Shown one piece after another: positions 7,701 through 15,815 of a stretch of DNA of 33,134 bases. The stretch comes from Myxococcales bacterium (GTDB lineage Bacteria > Myxococcota_A > UBA9160 > UBA4427). The notes beneath the pieces are model-generated. The model was not told the DNA's origin. It did no database searches and saw only the letters and a program-made list of their open reading frames with translations. The stretch covers positions 1 through 33,134 of the forward strand of contig JADFNE010000049.1 of assembly GCA_022563535.1 (NCBI GenBank). The letters run 5' to 3'. A program made the position numbers and the translations under genes. Numbering within the stretch: the stretch's first letter is position 1; every line of letters starts with the position of its first letter.

Positions 7701-8516
7701 CTAGTCGAAGAATACTAGAACCCGCGTTTCAATGCTCTCACGCGGTGCGGCATCGGCGGGAGCATCTGGGTTGACAAATGCGGCGTGGATTGCCCTCCGG
7801 GCCGGGCCGTCCAGACTGGAATCGAAGGTTTTGATCAGCACCACTTCGCCAGGTGTCATGGCGGAAAACCAATACCAGCGGTGGTCGGGGTTGTGGATTA
7901 CGAGTTGCAACTCGCCGATTCTGTCTTTTGCGCGACGTTCACTGGCGACAAGGTCGGCATCGCGAATGGTCCTTGCATCACAGATGGCCAGCGGCGTGGT
8001 AAGCACCGGCCCGGCGATGGAGCGCCAGACGTTGACGATGGCAAAGCGGTGCTGCAAGCGGGCATCAGCTTCCTGATCGGACAAGATATCACGAGCCCGC
8101 CGGAGAGCAGAGGCATCCGAGTAGTCGTTGTGAATTACCGCAGACGGCTCGCGAACATTGCGGGCGCCACGTATATCCGTGGCATCAGAACGGCGCGTGT
8201 TATCGAACACGACAACATGAGAGGCCCCGGTCGCCTGCAGCACCAGGTTTTCAGCCTCGCGTTCATACACCTCACTGACTTCTGCATCGTCATAAAAATC
8301 AGAGACCGATGTGTCATGCCTGATCAGGCGAAACCCTTCCCGATCCAGTGTGGGGGCAGGTTTCATTTCCCGGGCGTCATGGATCGTGACCGCATGGGAT
8401 GCGAACTTCGCCGAGATATCCAACCGCGCATCCGCCCCAGCTTCAGACGCGATATAGATTGGCTTCTCCGTTGACGGGATCAAATAGCCCAACTCAGTTT
8501 GAATTGTCGTCGACAT
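7701..8516 (-). CDS. CmcJ/NvfI-family putative Fe(II)/2-oxoglutarate-type enzyme
   Basis: Two hundred and seventy-one residues from ATG 8516, 4 bases after the stop of the glycosyltransferase gene, which implies translational coupling. A longer frame to 8750 overlaps that gene and is a shadow. The sequence follows the CmcJ / asaB / GA4-desaturase-like family: VVFDNTRRSD (103-111), the HxD facial-triad candidate H129-N-D131 in AVIHNDYSD, NVWRSIAGPV (162-171), a distal histidine H244 in RAIHAAFVNP and the 2-oxoglutarate-contacting candidate R265. Family members perform hydroxylation, desaturation or related oxidations on small molecules and are mostly uncharacterised. The downstream fused kinase-PLP gene is 107 bases away on the same strand. 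The actual substrate is not predictable. Confidence 0.8.
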   Translation of the reverse strand: MSTTIQTELGYLIPSTEKPIYIASEAGADARLDISAKFASHAVTIHDAREMKPAPTLDREGFRLIRHDTSVSDFYDDAEVSEVYEREAENLVLQATGASHVVVFDNTRRSDATDIRGARNVREPSAVIHNDYSDASALRRARDILSDQEADARLQHRFAIVNVWRSIAGPVLTTPLAICDARTIRDADLVASERRAKDRIGELQLVIHNPDHRWYWFSAMTPGEVVLIKTFDSSLDGPARRAIHAAFVNPDAPADAAPRESIETRVLVFFD

Positions 8517-8520
8517 TGCC

Positions 8521-9663
8521 TCAATCCAAACCACCGCGAATCGCGCGGTCAATCTCTTCCCAATAGCGCTCGGCCGCGCGGTCCCAAGAAAATTCCTCGA
8601 CCCGCGCAAAGCCGCGCTCGCGCAGATCTGCTTGCAAGGACGGATCCGACAACACGCGATGCAATTTTTCGGCGATGTCATTGGGGTCGTTCGGATCGCA
8701 GTAGAGCGCCGCGTCGCCCGCCACTTCCGGCAGACAACTCGCGTCGGCAACGACCACCGGCAGACCCGAGCCCATCGCCTCGAGCGTCGTCAAGCCGAAG
8801 GTCTCGAGCCGCGAGGTGATCAAGTAGACGCCGGCCCGGTCTAGCTTGCTGGCCACTTCCTCAGCGGTCGCAGTTCCGGACAGGGTCACGAGATCGCCGA
8901 CTTTCCGGTCGATGATGCGCTGATCGAGAGATTTTGAATACGCCTCATCCCAGCGCGAGCCCACGATCTCGAGTTCGAGATCATCGCCATAGCGATCGCG
9001 ATAGCAGGCAATCGCGTCAATCATCGCTTCGTAATTCTTGTGGTAATAGAGATGACCGATCGACAGCACCGTATTATCGCGCTCTGCCGATGGCCGCGCA
9101 TTGCGCTTGACGATGCGACCTCGATCCACGCCGTTGTTGATCACCGTATGGGCAATCTCATCCATCGGCCACCAGCTGCGCGCATCCGTGATCGACGCCT
9201 CGGTGAGGAATATATTTTGAACATTCTTGCTGAGCGACAGGCGCGCAACGACGCGCTGAATCGCCGCATACAGACGCAACCCAAGCGGTTGCGCGATCGG
9301 AGTAGGCGTATAGATATGCGGGTTTTGCCAGACTCCCAATTGCGGAACCTTCGCTCGCGCACACGCGAAGCCGCCCAGATTGAGTATCGCGCGGGCACCT
9401 CGCTCAGCAATCACCGCCGGCAGGTGCCGCTGCTCGTAATACCAACGATTCGGGCGCGAGAGCAGCGCAGGCAGATGACACACCTCGACATTTTCCGGAT
9501 ACGAAAATTCGGCAACTTCATCCAATGAGCTGACGAGAATCAGCCGATCGTCGGGCCGCAACTCGGCCATCTTCGCGGTCAGGTTTTGCGCCACCACCAC
9601 GCCACCGCCAAATACCTGCGATACCGCGTTGATCAGGATCGGACCACGCTCACTCACGAACAC
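8521..9663 (-). CDS. glycosyltransferase, GT4 family
   Basis: Three hundred and eighty residues from GTG 9663. Nearby ATG codons upstream are out of frame, and a weak GGA lies just before the start. The N-terminal Rossmann half contains a glycine loop (QVFGGGVVVAQNL). The C-terminal GT-B half has the donor-binding signature SRLETFGLTTLEAMGSGLPVV (E-x7-E) followed by DASCLPEVAGDAALY. Retaining GT4 enzymes transfer a sugar from NDP-sugar onto glycans, lipids or small molecules at the cytosolic side of the membrane. Its 4-base junction with the CmcJ-like gene suggests that the two act on the same molecule or are at least co-expressed. This is odd if the rest of the operon is purely catabolic. 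Acceptor and sugar are unknown. Confidence 0.9.
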   Translation of the reverse strand: MFVSERGPILINAVSQVFGGGVVVAQNLTAKMAELRPDDRLILVSSLDEVAEFSYPENVEVCHLPALLSRPNRWYYEQRHLPAVIAERGARAILNLGGFACARAKVPQLGVWQNPHIYTPTPIAQPLGLRLYAAIQRVVARLSLSKNVQNIFLTEASITDARSWWPMDEIAHTVINNGVDRGRIVKRNARPSAERDNTVLSIGHLYYHKNYEAMIDAIACYRDRYGDDLELEIVGSRWDEAYSKSLDQRIIDRKVGDLVTLSGTATAEEVASKLDRAGVYLITSRLETFGLTTLEAMGSGLPVVVADASCLPEVAGDAALYCDPNDPNDIAEKLHRVLSDPSLQADLRERGFARVEEFSWDRAAERYWEEIDRAIRGGLD

Positions 9664-10066
9664 AATTCCGTTTCATTTCGAATCATCAGACGCTGCGTCG
9701 CTTGCTCCATTTGCATCAACACTCCCAACAGCCAAAGAAATCCTGGTTTGGGGAGTAAGGACAATCAAGCCGAGTGTACGTCGGCAAGTTGATCTGGACA
9801 ACGGAATGCATTTGCCAACACTACAGCTACCACCTGCACGGCATCGGCTCCTCTGCGTTTGGCAACCTGCGGAAGGCGAGGAATTTTCGCAGCAACCAGG
9901 GATTGGGTTCAAAGATCTCTGCATCCCCTCCTTCGGCATCCCCGCCCAGGCGGGAACCGTCAAGCCTGTGCACCAGGGAGGTCGCGGCCCAGATCAGCAG
10001 AAAGAAGTGATTTCGATTCTCATGTCGTAACATCTCGCCACAATACAAAAGACTTTGGAGGAAGAC
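9664..10066. other. divergent intergenic region with REP-like hairpin
   Basis: Four hundred and three bases between the divergent glycosyltransferase and S-formylglutathione hydrolase genes. CCCGCC (9941-9946) and GGCGGG (9949-9954) form a tight palindrome set in CATCCCCGCCCAGGCGGGAA, which resembles the repetitive extragenic palindromes common in proteobacteria. A single copy is seen here, so the assignment is tentative. Open frames across this stretch on both strands have no ribosome sites or recognisable domains. Confidence 0.45.
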
Positions 10067-10903
10067 TTGGAGACGATCAGCGAAGCGAAAATGTTCGGCG
10101 GCGTGCAGGGGGTTTACCGGCACGCGTCCGAGGCAACAGACTGCGACATGGAATTTGCGGTCTTTGTGCCACCCCAGGCCCAGGAGGGACCGGTTCCGGT
10201 GCTCACCTATTTATCGGGCCTCACCTGCAGTTGGGAGAACGTGACGGTCAAGGCCGGTGCCCAGCGCTTCGCCGCAAGCGCGGGAATGATCTTGGTTGCT
10301 CCCGACACGAGTCCTCGAGGCACCGATTTTTCCGGTGAACACGAAAGCTACGACTTCGGCTCGGGAGCCGGTTTCTACGTGGACGCAACACAGGATCCGT
10401 GGTCTCAAAACTACCGGATGTACAGCTACGTAGTGGATGAACTCCCGAAGCTCATCGAAGCGAACTTTCCCGCGGACTCCACGAGGCAGGGAATCTTCGG
10501 CCACTCCATGGGGGGCCACGGCGCCCTGGTAATCGCGTTGCGAAATCCGGAGCGCTACCAGTCGGTTTCCGCATTCGCGCCCATCGTTGCTCCGAGCCAG
10601 TGTCCATGGGGCGAAAAGGCATTTGGGGGATACCTGGGCCCAGACCGCGAGGCTTGGAAGGAATACGACGCGACGGAATTGATCGCGCACAATCGTTGGA
10701 ACTCCGAGATCTTGATCGATCAGGGCAGCGCCGACAATTTTCTCGAAAGCCAACTCAAGCCTGAACAATTTCGCGAGGCATGCGATGCCGCCAACATCAG
10801 CCTGACCCTGCGTTACCAGGAAGGTTACGACCACAGCTACTACTTCATCGCGACATTCATGGAAGACCACATCGCCCACCACGCGAAGCTGCTATCCGGT
10901 TGA
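10067..10903 (+). CDS. fghA: S-formylglutathione hydrolase
   Basis: Two hundred and seventy-eight residues from TTG 10067, with GGAGG at 10057-10061 placed 5 bases upstream. The 5' extension to 10055 would start inside that ribosome site. The protein begins like canonical family members (ETISEAKMFGGVQGVYRHAS) and has the esterase-D catalytic triad S147 in GHSMGGHGAL, D223 in DQGSADNFL and H256 in YDHSYYFI. It hydrolyses S-formylglutathione to formate and glutathione, the last step of glutathione-dependent formaldehyde detoxification in the cytosol. The usual partner, class III alcohol dehydrogenase (FrmA/AdhC), is not in the window. Formaldehyde could arise from demethylation of methylated amines by the neighbouring FAD oxidase, but that link is inference. 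Confidence 0.95.
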   Translation: METISEAKMFGGVQGVYRHASEATDCDMEFAVFVPPQAQEGPVPVLTYLSGLTCSWENVTVKAGAQRFAASAGMILVAPDTSPRGTDFSGEHESYDFGSGAGFYVDATQDPWSQNYRMYSYVVDELPKLIEANFPADSTRQGIFGHSMGGHGALVIALRNPERYQSVSAFAPIVAPSQCPWGEKAFGGYLGPDREAWKEYDATELIAHNRWNSEILIDQGSADNFLESQLKPEQFREACDAANISLTLRYQEGYDHSYYFIATFMEDHIAHHAKLLSG

Positions 10904-11224
10904 AAAGGCGGCTTCTAGGAGTGGTCGCCAGGTAGGTTGTTCATCCGGGTCTCTCGGGAAATCGATCGAGAAGGGGCTTTACCCTCCAGCGGCTCCCGCG
11001 CGCGTACCTGCGCTCTTCGGGATGGGCGGGGCCGTACTCGACTTCGGCCCATGGCTGCCGGTGCTTCGCTCTCGACGCATCACGATCAACCTATTCGGGC
11101 GGGTCGTCACGCTCCAGAAAATACCGCCCGGAAATCTTCACTCTTTTCCTGATCGTTTAGCTCACACCGCATGTCGATCTGGTCCTAGGAGCTTCCCTTT
11201 GCGCGAATCTGAAAAAATGAGAGC
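10904..11224. other. intergenic region, no gene recognised
   Basis: Three hundred and twenty-one bases between S-formylglutathione hydrolase and the cupredoxin gene, both plus strand. It probably contains the hydrolase terminator and the cupredoxin promoter, but no convincing hairpin plus U-tract or -35/-10 pair is visible. A 68-codon open frame at 11022-11228 has no ribosome site and no family resemblance, so I do not call it. Confidence 0.4.
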
Positions 11225-11554
11225 ATGAAGAAACAAACGCTGCTGAGGGCAAGCATATTGATGATTGTCGTGGGCACCGCCCAGGCGGAGGACGTGGTCG
11301 TGGTCCAGAAGGACAAGGCCTTCTCCCGCAGGATCGTCACGCTTGTCGTCGGTGACCGACTTGTCTTCAAGAACGAAGACTCCGTGATACACCACACGTA
11401 CTCGCTGGACGCTGACTTCATCTTTAGTTCGATCCGTCAGAAGCCAGGCGGCGATACGTCGATCGTCATGAACTCGCCAGGCACTGCGACGATTCGTTGC
11501 GGCATTCATCCCAGGATGAAGCTCGTCGTCAATGTGAAGCAGAGCCGAAAATAG
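11225..11554 (+). CDS. small exported cupredoxin (plastocyanin-like)
   Basis: One hundred and nine residues. A Sec signal peptide (MKKQTLLRASILMIVVGTAQA) likely ends after AQA at 21. The mature ~88-residue domain has type-1 copper ligands in the standard order: a His in VIHHTYS (56 or 57), then C92, H95 and M98 in RCGIHPRMKL. This compact C-x2-H-x2-M loop is typical of plastocyanin or amicyanin-like proteins and of 'methylamine utilization' cupredoxins. It would be a periplasmic single-electron carrier. The redox partner is unknown, and no oxidase, MauAB or multicopper oxidase gene lies beside it. It converges with the DUF2855 gene, 31 bases apart. No strong ribosome site is visible; the leader reads GAAAAAATGAGAGC before ATG. 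Confidence 0.85.
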   Translation: MKKQTLLRASILMIVVGTAQAEDVVVVQKDKAFSRRIVTLVVGDRLVFKNEDSVIHHTYSLDADFIFSSIRQKPGGDTSIVMNSPGTATIRCGIHPRMKLVVNVKQSRK

Positions 11555-11585
11555 AGAATTCTTCGCGGCTGTCTCGCTCGACGCG

Positions 11586-12713
11586 TCAGCTGCCAGAGGC
11601 CGCCTGTTCATCGTCCCAAAGCGACAGGACGTTGCCCTGATCCGGGCGCGCGCTGCCCTGGAGGGTGGCCTGGTAGACCCTCTCCACCCCATCTCGACCG
11701 TAGGCGCGCTCGACCCGCAGCCACTTGTGGGTTGACTCGACGAACGCCTGAAGCGAAGCCCCGAGTCGGTCCTGGAACTCCTGGGGCCCCCATTCGGCCA
11801 CGCGCTTTTGAATCTGAGAGGGTGCGAAGAAGAACTCTCGCTTGGGGCCCGAGAAGTCTCGGTCTCCACCGCCCGCGTCCCAGTGGGTGGCTCCGATGCT
11901 CATGCTGTACTTGAGACTCGATCCGAGGTGTTCGTGAATCTCGCGTGAAATTTTGATGTTTCCCGCCATGTCGACAAAGACGCTCGGTTCGTCAGTCGGC
12001 AGCGAGCCGATCGCGTCATACGTCAGCACTCGGTCGTAGAACCCAGTGCTCTCCACGAACTCGAGATTCCGCGCGGATGTCAGCCCAATTGCTTTGGCTT
12101 GACCTTGCTCCGCCACGCGAAAAGCCAGTGCGATGGAGGTCTTGCTCGAGGCGCTCGAAATCAACACGGAGGTTGCACCGTAGTGGTTGCTCTCTGCGAG
12201 AAAATCGTCAGCCAGAAAAGATGTCAAGAAGAGTCCGCGGGTCAGCATCAACTCGTCTTCGTACTGTGCGGAATAAGTCGGATCGGTTTCGGTGGGTCGA
12301 TATTGGCTGTAAGCAGGAGCGATGTCTGCTCGGTGGGCCACGCCGTCTACGATCGATGTCGGAGATGCCGAGGACGGTTCGATCAACAGATATTTCGACA
12401 TCGGGTAGAAACCGAAGCAGCGCGTGCCGACCGATACGCCCTCGTAGTTGGAGGCAATCACATCAGCAAAGCCCATCGTCGGCAGTCTTCCCCAGCCCGG
12501 TTCGGTGGGAAAGAAGTTCCAATACTTGAGCAGGTCGCCCGCCCCGGCGTAGCTGATGTTGTTGGCCGTGAAAGCGAAGCGGTCGACTCGGAAGAGCACC
12601 TGGCCGGGCGCGATGTCCGCAGGGATCGGGTTCTCGACAAAACGAGTCTTGTGCCAGGCGCTCTTGTCGACCAGGAAATCGACATTGGACAGAGAGATGT
12701 TGTCTACAGACAT
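11586..12713 (-). CDS. DUF2855 family protein (MDR-like)
   Basis: Three hundred and seventy-five residues from ATG 12713. The sequence matches the DUF2855 family: an N-terminal quinone-oxidoreductase/alcohol-dehydrogenase-like beta domain (PGQVLFRVDRFAFTANNISY at 36-55, then WGRLPTMGFADV) and a region reminiscent of a Rossmann fold (TSVLISSASSKTSIALAF, then FVDMAGN). It lacks the zinc ligands and the clear GxGxxG of MDR enzymes, so any cofactor use is uncertain. No member that I know of has a firmly established reaction. It is divergent from the sensor kinase (291-base gap) and convergent with the cupredoxin. It often occurs beside TetR and lipid- or xenobiotic-metabolism genes, which fits the region to its right, but function is unassigned. 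Confidence 0.8.
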   Translation of the reverse strand: MSVDNISLSNVDFLVDKSAWHKTRFVENPIPADIAPGQVLFRVDRFAFTANNISYAGAGDLLKYWNFFPTEPGWGRLPTMGFADVIASNYEGVSVGTRCFGFYPMSKYLLIEPSSASPTSIVDGVAHRADIAPAYSQYRPTETDPTYSAQYEDELMLTRGLFLTSFLADDFLAESNHYGATSVLISSASSKTSIALAFRVAEQGQAKAIGLTSARNLEFVESTGFYDRVLTYDAIGSLPTDEPSVFVDMAGNIKISREIHEHLGSSLKYSMSIGATHWDAGGGDRDFSGPKREFFFAPSQIQKRVAEWGPQEFQDRLGASLQAFVESTHKWLRVERAYGRDGVERVYQATLQGSARPDQGNVLSLWDDEQAASGS

Positions 12714-13004
12714 GGACTTTTCCTTCCGTTTTTTGCGAAGACCCGCTCAGGCTCGTCGCGACGCAGTTGGTGTCGCAGTTCGTCAACGACGTCCCAGCTT
12801 GTTATCAGGATAGGGGGTGTTGCCGCCAACGTTCTATCCATGTTGTTCCACAACTACCCTTCCGTCCCTCGACTCGAACAAATCCAGCTCTATATTGCGC
12901 GTTATGCGGGGAGGCGGGCTCTCCTGATTTGCCTAATATGGCTCCTGTTGAGGGGTGAGGGGCCCCTCCGTGATGCACCTCCGCACTACGGAGTATGAAA
13001 TGGC

Positions 13005-14906
13005 ATGACGGGAGATCTGGTCGCGCGCGATGCGCAGGAACTGGACTCCACCTCCGTCGTGTGGCTCCGTCTTCTGCTCCTGGTTTCGCTCTTTGCCGCG
13101 CTCGTCTTCTCGGAGTGGTTGTTTTGGCTCGGCAGTGCGCACGAGCAAACTCCCTGGTGGGTCTCCGCCACCTTTCCCGTCTTCTCGCTGGTAGCCGCTT
13201 GCGAATGCTTCCGCACGTCTGCGAAGCTGGTGGGAAGCCAGCGTAGAGCCTGGCGCCTCTTCGGCTTCGGTTGCTCGAGTTTGCTTGCCGGAGACTTGAT
13301 GTGGGGAGTCTGGGACTCGTCTCTGAGCGTTGCAATACCCGCGTTCGTCCTCCTGGACGCATGTTATGCCGGGTTTCCCATCAGCTTCATCCTCGGAACC
13401 TGGTATTACCGTATTCGAATTCCATCGACAGACGATGCATTCATCCAGATTGGCAACCTTGGGATTATTTTTTCCGCAACCCTGCTCATGTACATCTTCG
13501 CCAACGTGGACTTTCTCGGCGGGACGATACCAACCTACCTCGCGGACATCACGGTATTGCACGGGACCTTCTACGTCTCCGCATCCCTGTTCGCGTTGAT
13601 CGTCCTGTCGCTCCATAGCCGGGGACGCCGGCGTCAGATCATGTCGCTCATCTTCATCGGCCTCTGCTTCAACGCGCTGGCCAACTTCATCTTCATCAGT
13701 GACTTGGTGGGGGATGGATATCGAGTGAGTTCTCTCTCGAGCGGCCTAATTCTGATCTGTGCATCGTTCATCATTTGGGCTGGCTTCGAGCAGCGCCACA
13801 TGAAAGACGAGAATGCGGCGGTTGCGCGCTCCGCCGAGAGCGAGGCATTGGCAAAGCAGTGGGAAAGCCTGCTTCCGCCCCTCGCCTTCGCGGGAGTCCT
13901 CGTGGTAGCCCTGGCACAGCGCGACCGACTCGTCGCAAGCCTGACCCCCTATGCCATAACTGCTTCGCTCGTCTTCATCGGTGCGCTCGCCATGCGCAAC
14001 TGGTGGGGCCATCGTCTCGAAAGTCGGCTTCGGGTCAAGGCGTCGCGCAGCCAATCTGCACTGGAGAAGATCAATCGCGAACTCGCGGCCCAGAACGTCG
14101 AGCTACGCACAATTCAAATCGAACTAGGGCAATCCCAACGCCGCTTGGCAATTCACCGAGGACAACTTGAAGTGTTGGTCGCCGAGCGAACTCACGAGCT
14201 GGAGAAGTCGCGCCAGGCGCTGCACAGATCAGACCGCCTGGCGTCCCTCGGCACCCTCGCCGCGGGCCTCGCCCACGAACTCAACAACCCCCTCGGAATC
14301 ATGCAACTGCAAGCGGACGACGCTCTGCTCCTGCGCAACAAGACCAACTCTGAGGATGCTCTGAGGAGCATTCTCCAACAGCTGCGACGCTGCGCGGAGA
14401 TCGTCAGAAGCGTTTTGCGATTCTCACGGGATGAGACATCCCAGAAGCGTGCGGTGGACATGGTCGACATCGTGCTGCGTTCGGCAAAGCTCGCCGGCCA
14501 CTATGCAACCCGGTCGAACGTCGAGATCAAGTGCCAGATCGAGAGTCGGCTCGGGGCATCCAACGTGTTGGGGAATGCGATCGAGTTGGAGCAGGTGATC
14601 GTCAACCTGCTGCGCAACGCGATCGAAGCGAGCGATAGCGGGTCTCGGGTAGAATTAAATCTGTCTTGCGTCGGAGAGCTCATGAGGCTGAGCGTAGTAG
14701 ACCAGGGCGCGGGCATGACGGACGAGACGCGAGAGCACGCCTTCGATCCCTTCTACACGACGAGACGCGATGAGGGCGGCACGGGCCTGGGGTTGAGCGT
14801 GGCCCACGGCATCATGGAGCAGCACGGTGGGTCGCTTTACGTCCACTCCCATGAAGGCAAGGGGACAACTGTCACAATGGAGATTGCGAGGCTTGAAGCG
14901 ATCTGA
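13005..14906 (+). CDS. membrane sensor histidine kinase
   Basis: Six hundred and thirty-three residues. Residues 18-335 hold about ten hydrophobic segments, an integral-membrane sensor without a recognised PAS or CHASE domain. A coiled coil follows (about 345-410). The HisKA dimerisation box carries the phosphoacceptor H424 in LAAGLAHELNNPLGIMQL. The HATPase domain shows the N box (VNLLRNAIEAS), G1 (VDQGAGM) and G2 (GTGLGLSVAHGIMEQHGG). It autophosphorylates in response to an unknown membrane or lipophilic signal. No response regulator lies in the window, so it is an orphan kinase here. The start ATG 13005 has only a GGAG 11 bases upstream, which falls in a small CTCCG-CACTA-CGGAG hairpin (12979-12993) that could mask it. 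Confidence 0.9.
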   Translation: MTGDLVARDAQELDSTSVVWLRLLLLVSLFAALVFSEWLFWLGSAHEQTPWWVSATFPVFSLVAACECFRTSAKLVGSQRRAWRLFGFGCSSLLAGDLMWGVWDSSLSVAIPAFVLLDACYAGFPISFILGTWYYRIRIPSTDDAFIQIGNLGIIFSATLLMYIFANVDFLGGTIPTYLADITVLHGTFYVSASLFALIVLSLHSRGRRRQIMSLIFIGLCFNALANFIFISDLVGDGYRVSSLSSGLILICASFIIWAGFEQRHMKDENAAVARSAESEALAKQWESLLPPLAFAGVLVVALAQRDRLVASLTPYAITASLVFIGALAMRNWWGHRLESRLRVKASRSQSALEKINRELAAQNVELRTIQIELGQSQRRLAIHRGQLEVLVAERTHELEKSRQALHRSDRLASLGTLAAGLAHELNNPLGIMQLQADDALLLRNKTNSEDALRSILQQLRRCAEIVRSVLRFSRDETSQKRAVDMVDIVLRSAKLAGHYATRSNVEIKCQIESRLGASNVLGNAIELEQVIVNLLRNAIEASDSGSRVELNLSCVGELMRLSVVDQGAGMTDETREHAFDPFYTTRRDEGGTGLGLSVAHGIMEQHGGSLYVHSHEGKGTTVTMEIARLEAI

Positions 14907-14919
14907 GCGTTTGCGCTCA
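14904..14919 (+). terminator. hairpin overlapping sensor-kinase stop codon
   Basis: TGAGCG (14904-14909) pairs with CGCTCA (14914-14919) around a TTTG loop. The stem includes the TGA stop codon of the histidine kinase gene. A pyrimidine-rich stretch with TTTTT follows at about 14933-14940. This is a plausible short transcription terminator; the offset of the T-run weakens the call. Confidence 0.4.
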
Positions 14920-15155
14920 CCCTCCCGTCTGAGTTTTTCCTATTTCCGTTCATCTTGATCCCAGGCGGGCCAATCGTTGTAGAGCCGCGATCCGACTATC
15001 CACTCCGGATTTGCTACTCTACGTGATTAAGAGTCACAGGAATTTGATTCATCGCGCAGAAGAAATCGGGCCGGGGCTCACCAGTCGAAGCTTCTCCCTG
15101 GTTGCGACGCGCGCCTCGACGAAGGCAGCTCCACGAAGCAGGGAGAGGCGGGCGT

Positions 15156-15815
15156 ATGACAGAGCATTCAAGACCGAAGACCCAACAACCGCTCAAAGAC
15201 ATCGATCAGATCGAACTTCGTTCGCAACCGGTCCAGAAACGCTCCAGAGAGACGGTGCATCTGATTCTCGAAGCGGCCGCAGAGCTGATAGACGAAGTGG
15301 GTGTGGTCGGTTTCACAACGAATCTATTGGCGGAACGGGCGGATATCCGCATCCGAACGATCTACCGCTACTTCCCCAACAAGCTCGGCATCCTCACTGC
15401 GCTCATCATTCACCTCAATGAGGATTTTGAGGAGCGGGTGATGCGGAATTCGGAGTTCGGCGATCCCAAACGCGACTGGCGCGAACTGGTCAGCATTTGG
15501 ATTGACGACCTGTTGGCGTGGACCCGTGACCGTCCGGGGGCCCGCCTCCACATGGGCTGGATGACCACCGTCCCCGAAATCCTGGCGCTGCAGGATCGAA
15601 TGGACGACGAGTGGGCACGCGGCATGATGGATGCGATGCGCATGCGGGGCGTAAAGCTTCCCCCCAAGCAGCTTTACGCAATGTGCCGCTGCTTCAACGA
15701 GACACTCGACTCGATGACATCCCTGGCAGCTTTTAGCGAACAGGAACATTCGGACGAGATCATCAGCGAGACGCGGCACATGCTCATCCGCTACCTCGAA
15801 CCCTATCTCGACTGA
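15156..15815 (+). CDS. TetR/AcrR-family transcriptional regulator
   Basis: Two hundred and nineteen residues from ATG 15156, with GGGAGAGG at 15141-15148. The frame extends further upstream without a better ribosome site. Following a 35-residue polar tail, the TetR DNA-binding domain is clear: an N-terminal helix (RETVHLILEAAAELIDEVG) and the helix-turn-helix ERADIRIRTIYRYFPNKLGIL. The C-terminal ligand domain (about 95-219) is divergent and ends RYLEPYLD. TetR proteins are ligand-released dimeric repressors. The haloalkane dehalogenase gene lies about 370 bases downstream on the same strand and is the most obvious target, together with its own promoter. No operator palindrome could be identified confidently. 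Confidence 0.9.
   Translation: MTEHSRPKTQQPLKDIDQIELRSQPVQKRSRETVHLILEAAAELIDEVGVVGFTTNLLAERADIRIRTIYRYFPNKLGILTALIIHLNEDFEERVMRNSEFGDPKRDWRELVSIWIDDLLAWTRDRPGARLHMGWMTTVPEILALQDRMDDEWARGMMDAMRMRGVKLPPKQLYAMCRCFNETLDSMTSLAAFSEQEHSDEIISETRHMLIRYLEPYLD

Noticed and set aside
11022-11228. 68-codon plus-strand frame before the cupredoxin gene
   Set aside because: It runs into the cupredoxin start, and there is no ribosome site, signal or domain.
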